Shown in pieces: positions 34,165 through 45,132 of a stretch of DNA of 64,000 nt (the first letter of the stretch is position 1; each line of letters opens with the position of its first letter). The notes beneath the pieces are model-generated. The model worked only from the letters and a program-made list of their open reading frames with translations. It did not search any database and was not told the origin of the DNA. A program made the position numbers and the translations under genes. Source of the DNA: Clitoria ternatea (Eukaryota; Streptophyta; Magnoliopsida; Fabales; Fabaceae); contig CM075671.1 in assembly GCA_037962975.1 (NCBI GenBank), positions 12,137,001 to 12,201,000 on the forward strand, written 5' to 3'.

Positions 34165-34819
34165 ATGGATCCATATGAGGCTTTATATGGCAGGAAGTGT
34201 CAAACTCCTCTTTGTTGGTCAGAGACTGGTGAGAGTCTGATGTTGGACCCTGAGCTTGTGCAGCAAACTTCTGAGCAAATACAGATGATCAAAGAGAAAA
34301 TGAAAGCATCCCAAGATCGTCAGAAAAGTTATCATGATAAGCGTATGAAACTCTTGAGTTTCAGGTTGGTGATAGAGTATTTCTAAAAGTTTCTCCTAGT
34401 AAGGGTATTGAAAGAGCATTAAAAAGTCGAAAACTAAGCCCGAGGTATATTAGACCCTATGAAGTGTTGAAAAGAGTTGGCCCTGTGGCTTATCAGATAA
34501 CATTGCCTCCTCATTTATCAAATTTGCATAGTATATTTCACATTTCTCAGTTAAGAAAGTACATGCCAGATCCTACTCATGAAATGCCAGAGAGAACCTG
34601 ACCACTATATTTAAGCCCACTGGTATAGTGGATAGATCTGTGAAATGCTTGAGAAGTAAACATGTTTAGTTGGTTAAGGTCGCATGGCAACAGGATCAAT
34701 ATACTATGTACACTTGGGAACGTGAAGATGCTATGAGGCAGCAATATCCCAAGTTATTTCATTGAGGTATGTCTTTATGTTTAAATTTCAAGGACGAAAT
34801 GTTTGTAGGAGAGGAGAAT
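34165..34819 (+). pseudogene. Family-2 integrase tail in inverted orientation
   Basis: A + strand mirror image of 32839-33510, starting at PYEALYGRKCQTPLCW and running through QIQMIKEKMKASQDRQKSY and ISQLRKYMPDP to the polypurine tract AGGAGAGGAGAAT near 34808-34819. It keeps the undamaged AAAGAGAAAATG that is deleted in the - strand copies, but has its own frameshift near 34345 and others downstream. It joins the - strand copy head to head at about 34164. Confidence 0.85.
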
Positions 34820-36605
34820 TATAACATCCTAAATTTGAAAATTTTAGAAAATTAACTCATTAAGGCGGTGGCTTATTCTTTTCCTGTGCGCCTTTGAAAT
34901 TTCGGGTCTAATTTTCTCAAATGATGCTTGATTGGAATGATTCCTATCTTGTTCACTTTGTTTTGAAGAGATCTTTAATCTCTATTTCTGAACTTTATCC
35001 TAAATTCTCACTCTGTCATGTTCAAATTTAAGGATTTAGTAAATTCATCATAAAATCATGATTATTCATGTTTTTATCCTACGCATGGTTCATTAAAAAA
35101 TCCATAACTCTCTCATAAGACCTTCGTTTCTTACAAAATTGGTGTCAAAATCTTCATAACAAAATTATCTACGTTTTTTGTGAAGACCTCAAAGGCTGAT
35201 TCTTGCTAGATTGGTACATTTTAATGAAAATATAGAACACTTAGACTATTTCATTTTGATACTGACTGCCTGTAGAAACAATTACATATCTCCCTCGTCC
35301 GGAACTCAAATCACTTCGTTCTTTTTGGTATATATTTGTATCAAAATTATCTACAATTACTATGAAGGTCAAAAAACCTAATTCTCAAAGAATAATTTTT
35401 GGTGAATTTATTTCTGAGCACATACCTGATTCAAAGATGATTAGAGCATCCTGTCGTATTGTGACCATATCTCACTCAATTCTTGATGGAATGTTTTGTA
35501 CTTTATATGGATTTAAAGAGAACAAAACGTTCTACAAATTTTGTGTTTAAACCATTTCCAAATTCGGCCTGCATCATCACTTACAATCTCGCACAAAGTT
35601 ACATGCAAAGCTGGATAACTCAACTACTACATGCAACATAGTCCAATAAGCTTGCAACACCAATGGCCACTTGTTCTAATCTGCCTCACCCCTTGTTTAG
35701 CAAGTTTACCACATGTATTCCTCTCCTAAACTCCTCTCCCATGCATAACTACAATCCATCACTTATTATTTTAATATCATAACCCGCAGCCATAAAGAGA
35801 GAGAAAATAGTGCAGAGTTTCTGAACCAGCATACTTCCGTCAATGATCTCTGTCAATCCCACCGTTAAATTGACTTGAAACATGGAGAGTGTGTTCTTAA
35901 CATCCTTCTCTACATTCTCACCTTTCATATTTTTAGTTAGATCTGTAGGTGAAGAAATCATGTTCAAAATGCGACCCTGTTCCAGTTCACAGGAATTCTG
36001 ACCAGCTTCAGGAAAACTGTCATTGCCGATTCGTTAACTGTTGGATCAGGTTGAACGTTTGGTATGAGGTTCCTGAGATGTGGTCTTAGGTACTGGCCAT
36101 TAGGATCTTGGGTTTAAGGTCCAGACTGGGAGATATTTTGCTTGAACAGTAGCATGAGTTTAAATCAGCGATTGACTCAGATTGTTCGGTGAGCATTCGA
36201 GTTTTGAAATCAAGGTTTCCAAGTAGGGGGAGCTTTACATTTTAAATGTATAGTTTATGAACGGATTCGGGGTGATATTATTATGCCATATGTTATATAT
36301 TATGAATTATTAGTGTGATACCCCGATTATATGATATATATGATGTTTTCTGTTCATATTATTGATATTGAGTTGGCATGAAATATGAATTATGTTTATG
36401 AAATCATTATGATATATGTATGCATGAGATGCAAGAAGAATGAATGATTTATTGTCAATGATGGCACGAGATACTATATGTGATAATACATGTATATGAA
36501 ATGTAAAATCTATATAATTGTGGTTTTGAGGATTCCACAAAAGATCTTGGGTGGGACTCAAGGCAAAACCTCTTGAGTGAGGCTCGGGGTTAACTCGTGA
36601 CACTA
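34820..36605 (+). repeat. Family-2 LTR, inverted (+) copy, truncated
   Basis: Starts TATAACATCCTAAATTTG (mutated TGTAACATCC) right after the polypurine tract and runs as the reverse complement of 32838 back to about 26100. It ends in ACTCGTGACACTACCGTC. With 34165-34819 it forms an inverted repeat of about 2.4 kb per arm against 26.1-33.5 kb (nested LTR excluded). Confidence 0.8.
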
Positions 36606-37084
36606 CCGTCTGATCCTAAAATAACCAACATGCACGAACAAAGGGGTGAGATGGGTCACAGGTTCAAACTTCTAAATAGTAAGGGAAACACCATTAAATT
36701 TTCAGAATACAAATTGATTATTGTACCATAAAAATTTCAAGAACAAGCTCCAAGAAAATTTGGCAAACTCACCTTGGGTGGTTCCTAGATGAGCTATGGT
36801 TTTGAAAAGCTTCAAGGCAAAACTATAGCTGATTTTAGAGGATTATTTCATACAAACAAAACTAAAAATGAAGGGCTTTTATGGCTATGAGATAGAATGA
36901 TTTAAGAGAGAAGATAAGCTTCAATTCTTCAAGGCTATGACATGTAAAAGAATGGAGATGGGGCTGATTAATGGTTATGGGAAGAGAAGAGATGAGTTGT
37001 TGAAGCTTTGAAATTTTTGAGGTGAAGAGGAATAGCTTATGGTTTCTACTGTGAATGAATAATGGAGAAAATGGAATGTTGAAC
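36606..37084. other. Unassigned sequence between LTR fragments
   Basis: No match to other parts of the window was recognised. Style and position (for example CTCACCTTGGGTGGTTCCTAG) suggest part of another LTR. There is no ORF of note. Confidence 0.4.
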
Positions 37085-37671
37085 AAGGGTGAAGCTGAGT
37101 GGTACAAGTGGCCATTGGTGTTACAAGCTTATTGGACCATGTTGCATGAAGTAGTTGAGTTATCCAGCTTTGCACGTAAAGTTGTGCGAGATTTAAGGGA
37201 TGGTGCAGGCCAAATTTGGAAATAGGCTAAACACACAAGTTGTACAACTTTTTGTTCTCTTTAAATCCATATAAAGCACAAAAAAATCCATCAAGAATTG
37301 AGTGAGATAATATGGCCCAAATACCGAACTAGTGCAGGGCTGTGATGGAATTTTTGTCCCTTGCACAAATAATTTTTCTTGGACCAAATGGCTGTGAATT
37401 GGACTTTGGTTTCTTCATCAAAGTTGTGTAGAAATGTGTTAGGAAAATTTTGGTGAAGGCATCATTCAATTTCATGGCCATATGAGAGATATATGTGGAA
37501 AATAATGCACCTAGTGCAAGTTGTTGCTGGAGAAACGTGAATTGTTGTAGTGTTTTAAATTCTCGGATTTATGGAGTGGGAATTTGATTTCGAGCTCTGC
37601 ATGAAGTTTTTATATCTTTGTTTCTTCTTTAGTTTGACATATCATTTATGATAATCCGATATCTGTAACCT
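37085..37671 (-). repeat. Diverged LTR fragment related to family 2
   Basis: The first part (GTACAAGTGGCCATTGGTGTTACAAGC to about 37310) parallels 31980-32175. The rest differs from all other copies until TGAGATATGATCAAAATAC at 37672, where close family-2 sequence starts. Probably a chimera with a related family. Confidence 0.5.
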
Positions 37672-38197
37672 GAGATATGATCAAAATACAACAGGATGCT
37701 CTAATCGTCTTCGAATCAGGTATGTGCTCAGAAATAAATTCACCAAAAATTATCCTTTGAGAATTGGGTTTCATGCCCTTCATAACAATTGTAGATAATT
37801 TCGATACGAATCTATACCAAAAAGAATGAAGTGCTTTGAGTTTCGGACAAGGGAGATACGTAATTTTGCTACAGGCAGTCAGTATCAAAATGAAATAGTC
37901 CAGAGGTTCTATATTTTCATTAAACTGTACCAATCTAGCAAGAATCAGCCTTCGAGGTCTTCACAAAAAACGTAGATAATTTTGTTACAGAGATTTTGAC
38001 ACTAATTTGGTAAGAAACGGAGGTCGTATAAGAGAGTTATAAATTTCTGAATGAAAAATGCGTAGGATAAAAACGTGAATAATCATGGTTCTAAGATGGA
38101 TTTACTTAATCCTTGAGTTTGAGCATGACAGATTGAGAATTTGGGATAGAGCCAAGAAATAGAGATTGAAGATCTTTTCAAAACAAAGTGTTCTGCC
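37672..38197 (-). repeat. Family-2 LTR fragment
   Basis: Parallels 32190-32706 (GATCAAAATACRACAGGATGC through CTTTTCAAAACAAAGTG). Breaks off at the filler joint. Confidence 0.8.
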
Positions 38198-38214
38198 AAT
38201 AACTATTATTATAG
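38178..38214. other. Filler DNA at a rearrangement joint, copy 2
   Basis: TTCAAAACAAAGTG continues here from LTR sequence and runs into TTCTGCCAATAACTATTATT. After this the LTR resumes on the opposite strand at about 38218. Identical to 34099-34135. Confidence 0.8.
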
Positions 38215-38990
38215 TGATTGGATTTAAAGAGAACAAAAAGTTCTACAACTTTTGTGTTCAGACCATTTCCAAATTCGGTCTGCATCATCCTTTAAAATCT
38301 CGCACAAAGTTACGTGCAAAGCTGGATAACTCAACTACTCCATGCAACATGGTCCAATAAGCTTGCAACACCAATGACCACTTGTTCCAATCAGCCTCAC
38401 CCCTTGTTCAGCAAGTTTACCACATGTCATCCTCTCCTAAACTCCTTTCACATGCATAACTACAACCCATCACTTATCATTTTAATATCATTACCCGCAA
38501 CCATAGAGAAAGAGAAAAGAAGAGAGAAAAGAGTGCAGAGTTTCTAGATCAGTGTACTTCCATTAATTATCTCCGTCAATCCCACCGTTGGATCGGCATG
38601 AAACTTTGAGAGTGTGTTCTCAACATCCTCCTCTACATTATCACCGTTCATATTTTCAGTTAGACATTTGTAGGCAGAGAAATCATGTTCAAACCGCGAC
38701 CCTATTCCAGTTCACAAGAATTCTGACCAGCTTCGGGAAAACTGTCATTGCTGATTCGTTAATCGTTGGATCGGGCTGAAATTTTGGTATGCGGTTTCTT
38801 AGACATGGTGCTAGGTACTGACCGTTGGGATCTTGGTTTTGAGGTCCATCCTGGGAGATATTGTGCTTGCAAAGTAGCATGAGTTTAAATCAGTGATTGA
38901 CTCAGATTGTTCGGGGAGCGTTCGAGTTTTGAAATCAAGGTTTCCAAGTAGGGGGAGCGTTTACATTTTAAATGCATAGTTTATGAACAA
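38215..38990 (+). repeat. Family-2 LTR fragment, inverted orientation
   Basis: GGATTTAAAGAGAACAAAA ... AAATGCATAGTTTATGAAC parallels 35507-36260. Ends abruptly at 38990 against an integrase fragment. Confidence 0.8.
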
Positions 38991-39435
38991 AGTAAATCTT
39001 AAATCTCTATCTGACACAATAGAAGATGGCACACCATGCAGTTAAATGATCTCACTGATATACAACTGTGCTAGTCTCTGCAAAGGGTAACTTATATTAA
39101 TAAGCAGGAAATGTGCAGACTTCGTTAACCGATCCACAATAACCCAGATAGCGTCATGACCACTACGAGTCCTGGGTAATCCTATCATGAAATCCATGGC
39201 AATATCATCCCATTTCCATACAGGAATCTTAAGAGGCTGTAAACCACCAGATGGTTTCTGATGTTCAACCTTTGCTTTATGACAGATAATACAATGAGCT
39301 ACATAATCAACTACATCTCTTTTCAATCCAGGCCACCAGAAATACAATTTCAGATCATGGTACATCTTTGTAGTACCAGGATAAATACTCAACATACTTT
39401 TATGAGCTTCATCAAGTACCATTTTTCTCTTCAAT
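38991..39435 (-). pseudogene. Family-2 integrase fragment (zinc finger and start of core)
   Basis: - strand frame 39434-39042 encodes DEAHKSMLSIYPGTTKMYHD, CIICHKAKVEHQKPSGG, KWDDIAMDF and RTRSGHDAIWVIVDRL. It is the only copy that keeps TGG (Trp) at 39210-39212, where two family-2 relatives and element C have stops. It stops after SEII near 39042; the frame is disrupted downstream. Confidence 0.85.
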
Positions 39436-39523
39436 GAATCTCCTATAATAATAGTTCCCTATAGAATGTCTCCTGTTGAATTAACAGAATTAAAGAAGTA
39501 GGTCGATGAATTGCTTGAAAAAT
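39436..39523 (+). pseudogene. Small scrambled piece with a + strand RT fragment
   Basis: GTTGAATTAACAGAATTAAA at 39476 encodes VELTELKK*VDELLEKL, matching element C RT (IELAELKKQIEELLEK) on the opposite strand to its integrase neighbour. The stop again fits Gln to TAG. Flanked by LTR from 39524. Confidence 0.6.
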
Positions 39524-39643
39524 TGTTTATTCATCAATTTAAGCATCCCATGCTATATCAATTTGCATCTCATGCATATACTCATATTATCATCACATAC
39601 ACTACTACATATCATGCATAGGAATCACAACAAATTCATAAAT

Positions 39644-39683
<40 letters not shown>

Positions 39684-41263
39684 TCATGCCAAATTCAATA
39701 TCAATAATATATGAACGGAAAATATCATAACACAATTATGTCACACATATTATATATTCAGGATTTCTTACTAATAATAACAATACTATCCTGAAACCGT
39801 TCATAAACTATGTATTTAAAATGTAAATGTTCCCCCTACCTGGAAACCTTGATTTCAAAACTCGAACGCTCCTCGAACGATCCGAGTCAATCGCTGATTT
39901 AAACTTATGCTACTGTTCAAGCACAATATCTCCCAGTCTGGACCTCAAAACAAAGATCCCAACGGTCAGTACCTAGCACCACGTCTCAGGAACCTCATAC
40001 AAAATGTCAACCTGCTCCAACAGTTAACGAATCGACAATGGTAGTTTTCCCGAAGCTGGTGAGAATTCCTATGAACTGGAACAGGGTCACGGTATGAACA
40101 TTATTTCTCCACCTACAGATGTCGAACTGAAAATATGAACAGTGAGAATGTAGAGGAGGATGTTGAGAACACACTCTCAAAGTTTTAGGACAATCCAACG
40201 GGGGGATTGATAGAGATCGTTGACGGAATTACGCTAGTCCAGAAACTCTACACTCTTTTCTCTCTTCTTTTCTCTCTCTCTCTATAGCTGTGGATTGTGA
40301 TGGATAAGTTTGATAATGATAAGTGATGGGTTATAGTTATGCATGGGAGAGGAGTTTAGGAGAGGAGGACATGTGGTAAACTTGCTGAACAAGGGGTGAG
40401 GCTGATTGGAACAAGTGGCCATTGGTGTTGCAAGCTTATTGGACCATGCTGCATGGAGTAGTTGAGTTATCCAGCTTTTCACGTAACTTTGTGTGAGATT
40501 TTAAGGGATGATGCAGGCCGAATTTGGAAATTGTTTGAAAACAAAAGTTGTAGAACTTTTTGTTCTCTTTAAATCCATATAAAGCATAAAAAAATCATCA
40601 AGAATTGAGTGAGATATGATCAAAATACAACAGGATGCTCTAATCATCTTTGAATCAGATATATGCTCAGAAATAAATTCACCAAAATTTATCCTTTGAG
40701 AATTGGGTTTTATGCCCTTCATAAAAATTGTATACAATTTTGATACAAATCTATACCAAAAAGAACGAAGCGATTCGAGTTCCGGACAAGGGCGATACGT
40801 AATTTTATCTACAGGCAGTCAGTATCAAAAAGAAACAGTCTAGGGGTTCTATATTTTCATTAAAATGTACCAATCTAGCGAGACTCATCCTTTAAGGTCT
40901 TCACAAAAAACGTAGATAATTTGGTTATGAAGATTTGGACACTAATTTTGTAAGAAACGGAGGTCGTATGAGAGAGTTATGAATTTCTGAATGAACCATG
41001 CGTAGGATAAAAACGTGAATAATCATGATTTTATGATGAATTTACTAAATCCTTAAATTTGAGCATGACAAAATGAGAATTTGGGATAGAGTTCAGAAAT
41101 AGAGATTAAAGATCTCTTCAAAACAAAGTGAACAAGACTGGAATCATTCCAATCAGGCATCATTTGAGAAAATTAGACCCGAAATGCCAAAGACGCGCAT
41201 GAAAAGAATAAGCCACCGCCTTAATGAGTTATTTTCTAAAATTTTCAAATTTAGGATGTTACA
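39524..41263 (-). repeat. Family-2 LTR, truncated at its left
   Basis: Starts at TTCATCAATTTAAGCATCCC (parallel to 26221) and ends GGATGTTACA. Contains a TA dinucleotide run (39648-39680) and the empty insertion site ATGCATAGGAATC for the 4.9-kb solo LTR. A polypurine tract follows at 41264. Confidence 0.88.
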
Positions 41264-42447
41264 ATTCTTCCCTCCTACAAAAATTTCGTCCTCAAAATTT
41301 AAACATAAAGACATACCTCAATGAAATAACTCAGGATATTACTGCCTCATAGCATCTCCACGTTCCCAATTGTACATAGTACATTGATCCTGTTGCCATG
41401 CGACCTTGACCAACTAAACATTTTTACTTCTCAAGCGTTTTATAGATATATCCACTATACCAGTGGGCTCAACTATAGTGGTCAAGTTCTCTCTGATCTC
41501 AACATCATCATCTAGCATTTCATGAGTAGGATCTGACAAGTACTTTCTTAACTGAGAAACGTGAAATATACTATGCAAATTTGACAAATGAGGAGGCGGT
41601 GCTATCTGATAAGCCACAGGGCCAACTCTTTTCAACACTTCATAGGGTCCAATATACCTCAGGCTTAGTTTTCGACTTTTTAATGCTCTTCCAATACCCT
41701 TACTAGGAGAAACTTTTAGAAATACTCTATCACCAACATGAAACTCAAGCGGTTTCATTCGCTTATCATGATAACTTTTCTGATGATCTTGGGATGCTTT
41801 CATTTCTCTTTGATCATTTGTATTTTCTTAGAAGTCTGCCGCACAATCTCAGGGCCCAACATCAAACTCTTACCAGTCTCTAACCAACAAAGAGGTGTTC
41901 GGCACTTCCTGCCATATAAAGCCTCATATGGAGCCATACCAATGCTACTATGATAACTATTATTATAAGTAAATTTAGTCAATGGAAGATACTACTCCCA
42001 ACCACCACCATGCTCTAGCACACAGGACCTCCACAAGTCCTCCAAACTCTGAATGGTACGCTCAGACTGCCCATCTATCTGGGGATGATAGGCCGAGCTC
42101 AATCGAAGCTTCGAGCCTAACTCCTGATGTAAGCTTCCCCAAAATTGGGAAGTAAATCTCGTATCTCTATCTGACACAATAGAAGATGGCACACCATATA
42201 GTCGAACAATCTCACTGATATACAACTGTGCTAGTCTCTGCAAAGGGTAACTCATATTAATAGGCAGGAAATGTACAGACTTCGTTAACCGATCCATAAT
42301 AACCCAGATAGTGTCATGACCACTACGAGTCCTGGGTAATCCCATCACGAAATCCATGGCAATAGCATCTTATTTCCATACAGGAATCTCAAGAGGATGT
42401 AAACCACCAGATGGTTTCTGATGTTCAACCTTTGCTTTCTGGCAGAT
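41264..42447 (-). pseudogene. Family-2 integrase and tail, second - strand copy
   Basis: A close relative of 32839-33990: tail 41803-41414 and integrase 42357-41800. Shares the one-base deletion in AAAGAGAAATGAAAG near 41803 and has TAA at 42370-42372 where Trp is expected. Breaks at 42447 into LTR sequence. Confidence 0.85.
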
Positions 42448-43982
42448 AATATATAATCGGGGTATCACACTAATAATTCATAATATATAACATATGCCAT
42501 AACAATATCACCCTGAATCCGTTCATAAACTATACATTTAAAATGTAAAGCTCCCCCTACCTGGAAACCTTGATTCAAAACTTAAACACTCACCGAACGA
42601 TCTGAGTCAATCACTGATTTAAACTTATGCTACTGCTCAAGCAAAATATCTCCTAGTCTGGACCTCAAAACAAAGATCTCCATGGTCAGTACCTAACACC
42701 ACGTCTCAGGAACCTCATACCAAAATTTCCACCCGATCCAACGGTTAACGAATCGGCAATGGCAGTTTTCCCAAAGCTGGTCAGAATTCCTGCGAGCTGG
42801 AATAGGGTCACGGTTTGAACATGATTTCTCCACCTACTAATGTCGAACTGAAAATATGAACGGTGAGAATGTATAGGAGGATGTTGAAAACACACTCTCA
42901 AAGTTTTAGGCCAATCCAACGTTGGGATTGACAGAGATCGTAGATGGAAGTACGCTGGTTCAGAAACTCTGCACTCTTTTCTCTCTTCTTTTCTCTCTCC
43001 ATATGGCTGTGGGTTATGATAGATAAGTTTGGTAATGATAAGTGATGGGTTGTAGTTATGCATGTGATAGGAGTTTAGGAGAGGAAGACATATGGTAAAC
43101 TTGCTGAACAAGGGGTGAGGCTGATTGGAATAAGTGGCCATTGGTGTTGCAAGCTTATTGGACCATGTTGCATGGAGTAGTTGAGTTATCCAGCTTTGCA
43201 CGTAACTTTGTGTGAGATTTTAAGGGATGATGCAGGCAAAATTTTGAAATGGTCTGAAAACAAAAGTTGTAGAACTTTTTGTTCGCTTTAAATACATATA
43301 AAGCACAAAAACATCCATCGAGAATTGAGTGAGATATGCTCAAAATACGACAGGATGCTCTAATCGTCTTCGAATCAGGTATGTGCTCAGAAATAAATTC
43401 ACCAAATATTTTCCTTTGAGAATTGGGTTTCGTGCCCTTCATAACAATTGTAGATAATTTCGATACAAATCTATACCAAAAATAATGAAGTGATTTGAGT
43501 TTCAGACAAGGGAGATACGTAATTGTTTCTACAGGCAGTCAGTATCAAAATGAAACAGTCTAGGGGTTCTATATTTTCATTAAAATGTACCAATCTAGCA
43601 AGAATAAGTCTTCGAGGTTTGCATGAAAAACGTAGATAATTTTGTTACGAAGATTTTGACACCAATTTTGTAAGAAACGGAGGTCGTATGAGAGAGTTAT
43701 GAATTTCTGAATGAATCATGCTAGGATAAAAACGTGAATAATCATGATTTTATGATGAATTTACTAAATCCTTAAATTTGAGCATGACAGAGTGAGAATT
43801 TGGGATAGAGTTCAGAAATAGAGATTAAAGATCTCTTCAAAACAAAGTGAACAAGACTAGAATCATTCCAATCAAGCATCATTTGAGAAAATTAGACCCA
43901 AAATGCCAAAGGCGCGCAGGAAAAGAATAAGCCACCGCCTTAATGAGTTATTTTCTAAAATTTTCAAATTTAGGATGTTACA
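42448..43982 (-). repeat. Family-2 LTR, truncated at its left
   Basis: Starts inside the LTR at TATAATCGGGGTATCACACT (reverse of about 36325-36306) and ends GGATGTTACA at 43982. With 39524-42447 it looks like an internally deleted element: LTR, integrase remnant, LTR. Primer-binding site and gag are missing. Confidence 0.82.
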
Positions 43983-43987
43983 TTTCA

Positions 43988-44542
43988 TGTGACATCATGG
44001 CGCTGTTGAGGACGGGGAGTGATCGCCAGTGCATGGGCACGGACAAGGAGCGGCTTCTGGCAGGCTTCCAGCGAGGAATGTGGCATCCCGGGCATTGTTG
44101 AGGGCGGGGAGTGATCGTCGGTGCATAGGCACGGACAGGGAGCGGCTCCTGGCAGGCTTCCAGTGGGAGGGACACATGAACAAACCGAATACATACCAGA
44201 ATGAGAGGGATCCAAAGACTGTATAGGTATGGGACTATACAGTCGAGGATAGCTTAAAGGAATAAATTCGTACTACCTATACCAACAAATGCATTAGCCT
44301 TGTCGGTGGCCTATCACTTAAGGTAACTTGGAGTAATTATGGGATGAGTGACCTCCTGGGGAGTTCTCGGAAAATGTGTGAGTGAGGACAAAAGCACACT
44401 GGAAGGGTCTCGTGTTGGTCTGTGGGGAGAGTCGTTCATTCCTGAAAAGCGGCTGGGACATTACAGTGGTATCAGAGCCTAGCCTCTCCTATTACGGTAT
44501 GGTTCGGGGACGAACCAGGCGGAAGCTGGTGGGCATGTGACA
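43988..44542 (+). mobile_element. Cassandra TRIM: 5' LTR, primer site, short interior
   Basis: LTR 43988-44465 runs TGTGACATC ... ACATTACA. It has a tandem ~90-bp duplication near its start (GGGGAGTGATCGCC / GGGGAGTGATCGTC). A 5S-like part at about 44276-44375 shows GGGATGAGTGACCTCCTGGG (box C), while its box A region is eroded. The primer site is at 44467-44478, and the interior of about 70 bases ends in GGCGGAAGCTGGTGGGCA. Only seven bases (TGTGACA, 44536-44542) of the 3' LTR remain. Non-autonomous, no protein gene. Confidence 0.9.
44467..44478 (+). other. Cassandra primer-binding site, initiator tRNA-Met
   Basis: TGGTATCAGAGC one base after the LTR end, complementary to the 3' end of initiator tRNA-Met. 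Confidence 0.95.
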
Positions 44543-45132
44543 GGTTAGGTCAAGGATTTGAGCTTATTTTCACAAATAAGTCCGGCCCGTTTTAGCCCAT
44601 CAAAAGACAGACCCTACGTGGGCTGGTTCTACCCGGCCTGTCCGGCCAACATTAAAATATTAAAAAAACAAATTTATATTAATATATAATTTATATATGT
44701 TAAAAAGGTTTTGTTTTTGTTTCATTTTTTTGTCGGTCCTAAAGCATTTCCTTTCACTTACACTATGTGTTTCTTACTTTTCTAATTTATATATGTTATT
44801 ATAAATTTAATAATATAATATTATAAATATAAATAATAAAATTTTGTTTCTATTAATGCAAATTTAATTTATTTAAACTTTTAATAAAATAAATTAGGTT
44901 GATTATAAAAAAATTGGTTTTAAAATATGTAAAATTTGGTTTTTATGTCGAAAGTTTTTAAAAAAACTTAAAAAAGTATAAATCTAAAATAAAATAATTT
45001 AGAAAAAAATGGGTTGGCTTGTGCCCATGTTTTTAGCCTGTTTTCCTTGTTTGGCCCGGTTTGGGCCATATTATGACAGGCTCTCATGGGTCTTGACTCG
45101 GCTTAACCCTTAGGCCCGTATTGTCACCCCTA
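44543..45132. mobile_element. hAT-like miniature element
   Basis: The right terminus read inward on the - strand is TAGGGGTGACAATACGGGCC, a typical start of plant hAT-type miniature elements. The interior is rich in GGCCCGTTTTAGCCC-type motifs. The left end is not clear; GTGACAGGTTAGGTCAAGG near 44538 is a weak partner. No coding capacity. Confidence 0.5.

Noticed and set aside
36862..43442. Repeated ORFs of 60-170 aa on both strands in the cluster (for example 42686-43201)
   Set aside because: The same LTR sequence is read in shadow frames in each copy; no protein similarity apart from the integrase pieces listed.
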